Assembly (NCBI GenBank): GCA_052039575.1
Contig: JBQGEK010000085.1
Location: 1 to 38,972, forward strand
Source of the DNA: Patulibacter sp052039575
GTDB taxonomy: Bacteria; Actinomycetota; Thermoleophilia; Solirubrobacterales; Solirubrobacteraceae
DNA: 38,972 bases
Direction: 5' to 3'
Shown in pieces: positions 22,823 to 29,314 of the stretch (position 1 is the first letter of the stretch; the number at the start of each line of letters is the position of its first letter). The notes below the pieces were generated by a model. That model searched no databases. It saw only the letters and a program-made list of their open reading frames with translations, and was not told where the DNA came from. Made by a program: the position numbers and the translations under genes.

Positions 22823-23932
22823 TCAGCCGTCGCCGTAGGCCGCGCGCAGCCCCGCGGCGATCGCTTCGCCGTCGGTGACGGCCCGGGCCGCGTCGCGCTG
22901 GCGTCGACCCGCGTCGTGGTCGTCTGCGATCCGGGCCCACGCCGAGCCCAGCGCCTCCGCGTCGCCCGCCGGGACCCGCGCGTCGTCGGGGACCAGCTCG
23001 CGCAGCGCGCCGACGTCGCTGGCGACGACCGGCAGGCCGCGCAGCATCGACTCGGCCGCCGCCAGTCCGAAGGTCTCGTGGGCCAGGGAGGGTGCGAGCT
23101 CGACCGCCGCCGATGCCCGCAATGTGGCGAGCTCGTCGGGGGTCAACCGACCGACGAAGCGGACCTGCGGCAGGTCGCGGGCCGACGCTCGCAGCTCCGC
23201 GTCGAGCGGGCCGTCGCCCGCCACCACCAACGCGCGCCCACTGATCCGCGCCGCCTCGATCGCGACCGACACCCCCTTCTCGGGCGACAGTCGCCCGGCG
23301 AAGATCGCCGGGCCGTGCGGGTCGGGCGTGATCGAGGGACCGACGTCGACCGGGTGCGGCACCACGTGGACGCGCTCCGGAAGCGGGGCGCCGAGCGTGC
23401 CCAACCGGTCGAGGGCGGCCCGGCTCGGGACCACCACCGCGTCGCTGGTGGCGAGCAGTGCCCGCTGCTGGCGACCGATCCCGGCCGCGTAGACCAGCGA
23501 CTCGGCGGTGTTGCCGCGGCAGGCGTGACGCACCCCGGCAAGCGTCCGACGGCCGTGGCACGACGTGCAGTCCCGACCGTCGCGGACGCAGGTGCCGATC
23601 GCGCAGACCAGCCGGTAGTTGTGCAGGTGGAGCACGACGCGGGCCCCGGCGGCGCGCGCCGCCCGCAGCGCCCGAACGCCGAGCGTCGGATGCAGGTTGT
23701 GCGCGTGGACCACGCGGGCCCGGTGCTCGCGGACCGCGGCGGTCACCTCGTCGGGATCGAGACCACCCTGCAGCAGCCCCCGCGCCGCCCGCACCGCGCC
23801 GGTGCTCGTCGAGTCGCGTTCGAGCAGCGCGGTCGGCTCGCCGAGTCGTTCCTCGGTCAGCTGCCGCAGTCCGACGATCGCGCGCTCCTCGCCGCCGAGC
23901 GTGCGGTAGCGGTGGTGCAGGTGGAGGATCAC
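22823..23932 (-). CDS. GT4 family glycosyltransferase with cysteine cluster
   Basis: A 369-residue GT-B enzyme. The N-terminal HHRYRTLGGEERAI has the Gly-rich loop, and HAHNLHPTLG is near 76-85. A cysteine cluster runs NYRLVCAIGTCVRDGRDC (Cys110, 115, 122, 125, 138), a pattern seen in a GT4 subgroup and possibly a metal or structural site. The donor domain begins at IFAGRLSPEKGVSVAIEAA and has the HETFGLAAAESMLRG signature with Glu286 and Glu294. The GTG start overlaps the stop of the DUF6314 gene (GTGA), so the two are co-translated. The donor sugar is unknown. Confidence 0.85.
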   Translation of the reverse strand: MILHLHHRYRTLGGEERAIVGLRQLTEERLGEPTALLERDSTSTGAVRAARGLLQGGLDPDEVTAAVREHRARVVHAHNLHPTLGVRALRAARAAGARVVLHLHNYRLVCAIGTCVRDGRDCTSCHGRRTLAGVRHACRGNTAESLVYAAGIGRQQRALLATSDAVVVPSRAALDRLGTLGAPLPERVHVVPHPVDVGPSITPDPHGPAIFAGRLSPEKGVSVAIEAARISGRALVVAGDGPLDAELRASARDLPQVRFVGRLTPDELATLRASAAVELAPSLAHETFGLAAAESMLRGLPVVASDVGALRELVPDDARVPAGDAEALGSAWARIADDHDAGRRQRDAARAVTDGEAIAAGLRAAYGDG

Positions 23933-24366
23933 CGCGTATACCGGCTGACGATCGTCTGGTCCTTGCGCGGGCCGCGCACCCGCCAGGCGATCACGACGCG
24001 GTCCTCCGACTCGACGCGGATCTCGCCGCGGTAGTGGTCCTCACCGCAGGGATGGTCGACCTGGCTCCGTCCGTCCGCCAGGTCGAGCGGGTGAAAGAAC
24101 CGCTGGTCGTCGAACCGCACCTCCCAGCCGGCGTCGCTCGGCCGGATCAGCAACACCCGCGACGCCGATCCCGCGTAGTCGCCGAGCTGCGCGTCGCCGG
24201 TCTCGATCCAGCGCAGCCCGCCCGCCTCGGCCACGAACTCGGCCGTTCCGACGAACCGGCCCGAGCGGTCGTCGAACGCCTCGTGGAGGTCGCGGTCGAC
24301 CTGCCACGTCCCGGCCAGGAAGGACACCGGGTCCGCCACCGGAAGCGTGTTCTCGGGTTCGGGCAT
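23929..24366 (-). CDS. DUF6314 family protein
   Basis: A 145-residue cytosolic protein of unknown function. It shows the pattern I associate with DUF6314: FLAGTWQVDRDL near 12-23, FVGTAEF, a VRFDDQRFFHPLDL block, DHPCGEDHYRGE, and the C-terminal WRVRGPRKDQTIVSRY. This looks like a small lipocalin-like beta-barrel. It is the first gene of a two-gene operon with a GT4 enzyme, an unusual setting that gives no clear function. The start MPEPENTLP is chosen by the fold onset and by TACTCT 8 nt upstream; an in-frame ATG at 24462 would run into the divergent gene and is rejected. Confidence 0.8.
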   Translation of the reverse strand: MPEPENTLPVADPVSFLAGTWQVDRDLHEAFDDRSGRFVGTAEFVAEAGGLRWIETGDAQLGDYAGSASRVLLIRPSDAGWEVRFDDQRFFHPLDLADGRSQVDHPCGEDHYRGEIRVESEDRVVIAWRVRGPRKDQTIVSRYTR

Positions 24367-24374
24367 CCTCGGGC

Positions 24375-24380
24375 AGAGTA
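24375..24380 (-). promoter_or_regulatory. Leaderless-type -10 box (TACTCT)
   Basis: TACTCT on the minus strand ends 8 nt before the DUF6314 ATG. It lies only 29 bp from the opposing TAGCCT at 24410-24415. Confidence 0.5.
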
Positions 24381-24409
24381 CGGGCGATGGGAGCGCCACG
24401 CGCTCCGTA

Positions 24410-24415
24410 TAGCCT
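24410..24415 (+). promoter_or_regulatory. Possible -10 box (TAGCCT) for the dual GT2 gene
   Basis: TAGCCT ends 12 nt before the GTG at 24428, a longer spacing than elsewhere. It sits in a 61-bp divergent gap, so the two promoters must share or overlap their upstream elements. Confidence 0.35.
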
Positions 24416-24427
24416 AGGGGCCTGCTC

Positions 24428-26125
24428 GTGCCCCGTCCCTCCGCCACCGTGGCGATCCCCACCGCCGGCCGCCCCGGATACCTCGATCACGCGCTGCGAT
24501 CCGTCGTTCCGCAGGCGACGCGGCTCGGCGTCGACGTGCTCGTCGTCGACGACGGCCCGTCCGCGGAGACCCGCCGAACCGCGGAGCAGCACGGCGTTCG
24601 CTGCGTCACGCACCCGCGCCAGCGGGGGTTGAACGCGGCGCGCAACGCCGCGATCGCCGCCAGCGACCGCGACCTGATCTGCTTCCTCGACGACGACGTC
24701 GAGGTCGGTCCAGGATGGCTGGCGGCGTTGCTCGACGCCGCGGCGGATCCCTCGATCGACGCGCTGGGCGGACCGATCGACGTCTGGCTCGAGGGCCGGG
24801 GGGACGTGGTCCGCGAACGCCCCGCGATCAGCACCCTGCGCCTCTCCCCCGACGTCGACCAGGACACCGATCGGCTGTGGGGCGCGAACCTGGCGGTCCG
24901 GCGGAGCGCGATCGAGCGGATCGGCGGGTTCGACCCGTCGCACACGATGCCGAGCGGCGACGAGGAGGAGTGGCTGGCGCGACTCCGGGCCGACGGCGGC
25001 CGGGTCCGATACGTCGCCGGGGCCGGCGTGCTGCACCGCCGGATCGCCGCCGACGCGTCGACCCGCGCGCTCGCCCGCGCCCAGTGGTTCCGCGGCCACG
25101 CCGCTCGCCAGGCCGACCTGCGTGCCGCGCGACCCGACGCCGACCGCCCCGCTCCCGCCCCCGGCGTCGGCGCCGAGCTGCGGAACCTGGCCGCCAACCT
25201 GGCTGGGCTGGCTCGCCACCGCGACGCGTCGCGACGCTGGACCACCGCCCACGCGGCCGGACGGGTCCACGAGGCCCTGACCGGCTACCCGCCCGCGGGT
25301 CCGGCGACGCCCGGGACGGACGACTTCCTCGCGGGCACCAGCGGGGTCGTCGCCGGCAAGCGCGAAGCGCTGCTCGCCCTGCACGACCGCTGGCTCGACC
25401 TGCGGCTGGCCGCCCGTCGCAGCGGGCGCGCCTTCGACCGTCTCGCCGCTGCCGCCCCCCGCCAGCGGATCACCGTCGTCGTTCCGGCACGCCCGCAGAA
25501 CGCGGCCAACGTCGCCGCCTGCACCGAGCAGCTGCGCTCGGCTCGCCACGACGTCGACCTGCAGGTGGTCGATCCGGCCGGACGTCCGCGGTTCCAGACG
25601 GTCGAGGAAGCCGCACTGACCGAGGGCACGATCCGCGGCGACTGGCTGCTGCTGGTCGACGACGACGTCCAGCTGGTGCCGCGGTTCCTCGACCGCCTGC
25701 TCGGCCTGGCCGTCGCGGCCGGGCTCGATCTCGCCCAGCCGGCGCAGCGCCGCCACGGGCACGCCGCCTGGCCGGTCACCCGCCGTGAGCCGGGCCTGCT
25801 CTGGCGCGAGACGACGTTCGTCGAGATCGGCCCGGTGACGTTGCTGTCGCGGCGCGCCGCGGACGAGCTGCTGCCGTTCCCCCCCGACGCCGAGATGGGC
25901 TGGGGGCTGGACGCGCACTGGGCCGCGGTCGCCGCCGAGCACCGGTGGCGGCTGGCGATCGTCGACGGTCTACCGGTCACGCACCGCGCGGCACCGCCAG
26001 CCACCGCCTACGGCCGGGACGACGCGATCGCCGCCGCCCAGCGGATGCTCGCCGAGCGGCCGTACCTGCCGCGCTGGGAGCTGCGAACCGTCGCCCGTCA
26101 TGTCGACCTGCCGGACCCGCGATGA
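24428..26125 (+). CDS. Two-domain glycosyltransferase with tandem GT2-like folds
   Basis: A 565-residue protein with two GT-A-like units. The first (about 5-215) starts TVAIPTAGRPGYLDHAL, has DxD at CFLDDDVEVG (Asp88-90), the WGANLAVRRSAIERIGGFD acceptor segment and a GDEEEW catalytic-type motif. A linker rich in Ala/Arg/Pro (about 215-340) follows. The second (about 345-550) starts ITVVVPARPQNAANV, has VDDDVQLVP (Asp411-413) and a GLDAHW motif, but lacks a clear NxAxRR-type block. It may be a bifunctional polymer transferase or have one degenerate domain. The GTG start is weakly supported by a distant TAGCCT. Its stop overlaps the next gene (ATGA), starting a three-gene GT operon. Confidence 0.82.
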   Translation: MPRPSATVAIPTAGRPGYLDHALRSVVPQATRLGVDVLVVDDGPSAETRRTAEQHGVRCVTHPRQRGLNAARNAAIAASDRDLICFLDDDVEVGPGWLAALLDAAADPSIDALGGPIDVWLEGRGDVVRERPAISTLRLSPDVDQDTDRLWGANLAVRRSAIERIGGFDPSHTMPSGDEEEWLARLRADGGRVRYVAGAGVLHRRIAADASTRALARAQWFRGHAARQADLRAARPDADRPAPAPGVGAELRNLAANLAGLARHRDASRRWTTAHAAGRVHEALTGYPPAGPATPGTDDFLAGTSGVVAGKREALLALHDRWLDLRLAARRSGRAFDRLAAAAPRQRITVVVPARPQNAANVAACTEQLRSARHDVDLQVVDPAGRPRFQTVEEAALTEGTIRGDWLLLVDDDVQLVPRFLDRLLGLAVAAGLDLAQPAQRRHGHAAWPVTRREPGLLWRETTFVEIGPVTLLSRRAADELLPFPPDAEMGWGLDAHWAAVAAEHRWRLAIVDGLPVTHRAAPPATAYGRDDAIAAAQRMLAERPYLPRWELRTVARHVDLPDPR

Positions 26126-27489
26126 ACGGAACGGGGACAGCACCGACCCCAGCGACGAGCGCGGAGCATCCGATCCGGGTCTGCGTCGTCGCGGAGTTCT
26201 ATCCGCGCGCGAGCGACCCCGTGCTCGGCGTGTGGGCGCACGAGCAGGCGAAGGCCGCTCGGGACGCCGGGGCGGACATCCGGGTGCTGGTGCTGCACCG
26301 TCCGGTGCCACCGCGCGCGACCCGCCTGGGCGACGTCTGGCGGACGCTGCGGACGATGCGCGCTCAACCGCGCGACGTCGTGCTCGACGGGATCCCCGTC
26401 CGGTACGTGCGCTTCTACAGCCCGCCGCGGGGCAGCAGCTACGGCAGCTGGGGTCGCTGGGCGTCGCGGCCGCTGGCGCGCGCCCTGCGGACGTTGCACC
26501 GCGAGTTCCCGTTCGACCTGATCCACGCCCACAACGCGGTCCCGGCCGGCGACGCCGTCCGGCGGGTCGTCGACCGGCGAGGGCCACTCGGTGCCGTGCC
26601 GTGGCTGGTCTCCGTCCACGGCGGCGACGTCTACTTCACCGCACAGCAGTCGGTCGACGGCAAGCACGCGGTGCAGGCGACCTTCTCCGGTGCGTCCGCG
26701 GTGCTGGCGAACAGCCGTGGCACCGCCGAGCGGTGCGCGGACCTCGGCGCGGTCGCTCCGCGGGTCGTCCGACTCGGCACCGACCTGCCGTCGGCGGCCG
26801 ACATCGAGCGCTGGCAGGAGACGCGGGCTTGGCCGGCCCGACACGAGGATCACGAGGATCGCGTCCCCACACGGAACGACCACCTGAACCGCCGAGAGCA
26901 GCCCGAGCCGACTGCGGCGCCGACGCTCGTGACGATCGCTCACCTGGTGCCGCGCAAGCGTCACGAGGACGTGCTGCGCGCACTCTGGCTGCTGCGCGAG
27001 CGCTACCCGCGGCTCCGCTACCGGGTGATCGGCGACGGACCGCACGGGGCGGCCCTGCGCCGGCTGGCCGAGGAGCTCGGCGTGACCGACCGCGTCGAGT
27101 GGCGCGGCCAGCTCCCCCACGCGGAGGCGCTCGCGGCCGCTCGCGACGCCGATCTCTTCGTGATGCCCTCGATCGACGAGGCGTTCGGCGTCGCCTTCAT
27201 CGAGGCGATGGCAGCCGCGATGCCCGCGGTCGGCGCCCTCGGCGAAGCCGGGCCGACCGAAATCGCCGACGCCGGTGGCGGGATCACGCTCGTCCCGCCG
27301 GGGGACGTCGAGGCGCTGGCTCGGACGCTCGACGACCTGCTCGACGACCCCAAGGTCCGCCGAGCCGAGGGCGCGGCAGCTCGCGCGACGGTGGCAGCCA
27401 CGTTCACCTGGGGGCGCTGCGGGGCCGCGACCGTGGCCGCGTACCGGGACGTGTCGGAGCGGGCATCGCGCGTGAGATCCGATCGATGA
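26122..27489 (+). CDS. GT4 family glycosyltransferase
   Basis: A 455-residue GT-B enzyme. VCVVAEFYPRASDPVLGVWAHEQ is near 20-42, IHAHNAVPAG near 134-143 and SVHGGDVYFT near 164-173. The donor domain begins at LVTIAHLVPRKRHEDVLRAL (269-288) and the signature is IDEAFGVAFIEAMA with Glu353 and Glu361. Between the domains (about 232-266) is a charged insert with a CACGAGGAT x2 repeat encoding HEDHED. The insert is unlike a normal hinge and probably disordered. It is coupled to both neighbours by ATGA overlaps. Donor and acceptor are unknown. Confidence 0.86.
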   Translation: MNGTGTAPTPATSAEHPIRVCVVAEFYPRASDPVLGVWAHEQAKAARDAGADIRVLVLHRPVPPRATRLGDVWRTLRTMRAQPRDVVLDGIPVRYVRFYSPPRGSSYGSWGRWASRPLARALRTLHREFPFDLIHAHNAVPAGDAVRRVVDRRGPLGAVPWLVSVHGGDVYFTAQQSVDGKHAVQATFSGASAVLANSRGTAERCADLGAVAPRVVRLGTDLPSAADIERWQETRAWPARHEDHEDRVPTRNDHLNRREQPEPTAAPTLVTIAHLVPRKRHEDVLRALWLLRERYPRLRYRVIGDGPHGAALRRLAEELGVTDRVEWRGQLPHAEALAAARDADLFVMPSIDEAFGVAFIEAMAAAMPAVGALGEAGPTEIADAGGGITLVPPGDVEALARTLDDLLDDPKVRRAEGAAARATVAATFTWGRCGAATVAAYRDVSERASRVRSDR

Positions 27490-28556
27490 CCCGGCCGGTC
27501 CTGCTCGTCACGCCGAGCGTGCCGCCGGAGCGCGTCGGAGCGTTCGCGGCGCTCGCCCGGCGAACGCCGCTGGAGGTCGCGACCTACGCGGCCGGCGCCC
27601 ATCACTTCTCGGCGTCGGTCGAGAGCGACGCCTTCCCGATCCACCCCGTGTCGCAGCGCGCGGTCGGCCGCCTGGCCGGTGACCGGTCGCGCTGGTCGGC
27701 CGTCGTCGCCGGAACCGCCGGCCGGACCGCATTCCCGGCCGCCTGGCGCGGCAGTCGGCGGGCCGGCCTGCCGTTCGTGGTCTGGAGCGCCATGTGGCAC
27801 GAACCCTCGACGCTGGCGTTCCGGGTCGCCCGCCCGCTCCTGCGGCGGATCGTCCGCGACGCCGACACCGTCGCGACCTACGGCGCGCACGTCTCCGCGC
27901 ACGTGACGGCGCTCGGTGCGCGCAGGACGTTCGTCGCCCCGCAGGCGGTCGATCCCGCGGTCTGGCGCGATCCACCGGCCGCGGCCCGCCCCCCGGGCGA
28001 CCCGTTCCGCGTCGCATACGTCGGCCGCGATGTTCCCGGCAAGGGCCTCGACCGGCTGCTCGACGCGTGGAATCGCAGCGGGCTCCCCGGACAGGGCGCG
28101 GAGCTGCTGCTGGCGGGCCCCGATCCGTCCGCCTTCGCGGCACGACCCGGCGTGCGGGCCGTCGGACCGCTGCCGGCCGACGCGGTGCGCGAGTGGCTCG
28201 ACCGCAGCGACCTGCTCTGCGTCCCGTCCCATCCCACGCCGAGCTTCCTCGAGCCGTGGGGCCTCGTCTGCAACGAGGCGATGCACCGCGGGGTCCCGGT
28301 GCTGGCCACGGACGCCGTCGGCGCCGCCGCGGGAGGGCTGGTCGTCGACGGCCGCAACGGGATCGTCGTGGCGGCCGACGACCCCGCTGCGCTGGCCGCG
28401 GCGCTGCGCGACCGGCACGCCGACCGGCGCGGGACCGCGCGGCTCGGTGAGGTCGCCCGGGACGACGTCGCGACCTACACCTTCGATGCGTGGGCCGCCG
28501 GAATGAGCGCGGCGATCCGGGCTGCGATCGACGCCCGAGCGGGCCGTACGCCGTAG
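27486..28556 (+). CDS. GT4 family glycosyltransferase
   Basis: A 356-residue GT-B enzyme and the last gene of the 24428-28556 operon. The acceptor domain starts VLLVTPSVPPERVGAFAAL and has WSAMWHEPSTL near 100-110. The donor domain starts FRVAYVGRDVPGKGLDRLLDAW (174-195). The signature is SFLEPWGLVCNEAMHRGVP with Glu256 and Glu264. It is short at the N-terminal domain but complete. The start ATG overlaps the preceding stop. A GAGTTGC/GCAACTC inverted repeat begins inside its stop codon. Confidence 0.85.
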   Translation: MTRPVLLVTPSVPPERVGAFAALARRTPLEVATYAAGAHHFSASVESDAFPIHPVSQRAVGRLAGDRSRWSAVVAGTAGRTAFPAAWRGSRRAGLPFVVWSAMWHEPSTLAFRVARPLLRRIVRDADTVATYGAHVSAHVTALGARRTFVAPQAVDPAVWRDPPAAARPPGDPFRVAYVGRDVPGKGLDRLLDAWNRSGLPGQGAELLLAGPDPSAFAARPGVRAVGPLPADAVREWLDRSDLLCVPSHPTPSFLEPWGLVCNEAMHRGVPVLATDAVGAAAGGLVVDGRNGIVVAADDPAALAAALRDRHADRRGTARLGEVARDDVATYTFDAWAAGMSAAIRAAIDARAGRTP

Positions 28557-28581
28557 AGTTGCAACGGAACGACCGCAACTC
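28556..28581 (+). terminator. Inverted repeat overlapping the GT operon stop codon
   Basis: A 7-bp stem (GAGTTGC / GCAACTC) with a 12-nt loop begins at the last base of the TAG stop at 28556. It is a candidate terminator for the glycosyltransferase operon, without a T-tract. Confidence 0.4.
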
Positions 28582-28601
28582 GGGCCCGCGAAATCGGTTG
28601 G

Positions 28602-28607
28602 TAGCGT
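28602..28607 (+). promoter_or_regulatory. Leaderless-type -10 box (TAGCGT)
   Basis: TAGCGT ends 8 nt before GTG 28616, pointing to that codon rather than ATG 28667 as the first translated codon of the next gene. Confidence 0.45.
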
Positions 28608-28615
28608 TGACCCTT

Positions 28616-29314
28616 GTGCGTGTCGTCCCCCCGGGCGTCCCGCCGCTCCGATCGAAAGCGACCTCCATGCACCGCATCCACCGCCTGCTGTGGCCGCTGT
28701 TGGCCGTCCTGATCGCCGTGCTCAGCACGGCGCCGCCCGCCGCGGCCGACTACCGCGACGTCTACAAGCAGTGCGAGAGCGGCACGCTGACCTCCCGGTT
28801 CTCGGCGCGTGACCTGCAGCTCGCCTCCCAGCGGATGAGCTCGTACCTGCGCGACTACACGAACTGCTCCGACGCGATCTTCCAGGCCCAGACCAGCAGT
28901 CAGCGCGCGCGGGACAACGCCAACCCGGGCACCGGCGGCGGATCGTCCAACGGCAGCGGCACCAGCGCAGGCGGTGGCATCGCGGGCTCCGGCGGCAGCG
29001 GTGGCAGCAGTGGCGGTGGCGGCAGCTCGACCGGTTCGAGCCAGCCGCCCGCCGACGGTGCGCCGTCGCCGACGCTGTCGGCCGACGACCAGTTCACCGC
29101 ACGCACCGCGGCCGAGCAGGCCGCCGACGCGAACGGCACCCTCGAGCAGGCGTTCGCCGCCGCCCGGGTTCCGGCCGACGCCCTCGCGCTCTCGTCGACC
29201 TCGCGCGCGCTCCCCGCGACCCTGGTCGTGGCGCTCACCGCCGCTGCCCTGCTCGCCGTCGGGGCCGCCGCCTTCTCCGGACTGGCGCGGGTCCGCCGCT
29301 CCCGTGTCGACTGA
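28616..29314 (+). CDS. Exported membrane-anchored protein with Gly/Ser-rich linker, unknown function
   Basis: No family recognised. From GTG 28616 it has 232 residues; from ATG 28667, 215. After a basic N-region, a signal peptide (LLWPLLAVLIAVLSTAPPAAA) precedes a short domain with two cysteines (YKQCESG and YTNCSD, probably paired) and RFSARDLQLASQRM. A Gly/Ser-rich linker of about 45 residues and an Ala-rich segment follow. The C-terminus has one hydrophobic helix (ATLVVALTAAALLAVGAAAFSGL) and a positive tail RVRRSRVD, a typical anchor. The TAGCGT box favours the GTG start; the signal peptide alone would favour the ATG. It overlaps the polymerase gene by 11 nt, so the two are probably co-expressed at the membrane. 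Confidence 0.65.
   Translation: MRVVPPGVPPLRSKATSMHRIHRLLWPLLAVLIAVLSTAPPAAADYRDVYKQCESGTLTSRFSARDLQLASQRMSSYLRDYTNCSDAIFQAQTSSQRARDNANPGTGGGSSNGSGTSAGGGIAGSGGSGGSSGGGGSSTGSSQPPADGAPSPTLSADDQFTARTAAEQAADANGTLEQAFAAARVPADALALSSTSRALPATLVVALTAAALLAVGAAAFSGLARVRRSRVD

Noticed and set aside
21660..23561. A longer form of the secreted protein starting inside the GT4 gene
   Set aside because: The extra part is the shadow frame of the same-strand GT4 gene. A signal peptide begins at 22769 and a TACGGT box precedes it.
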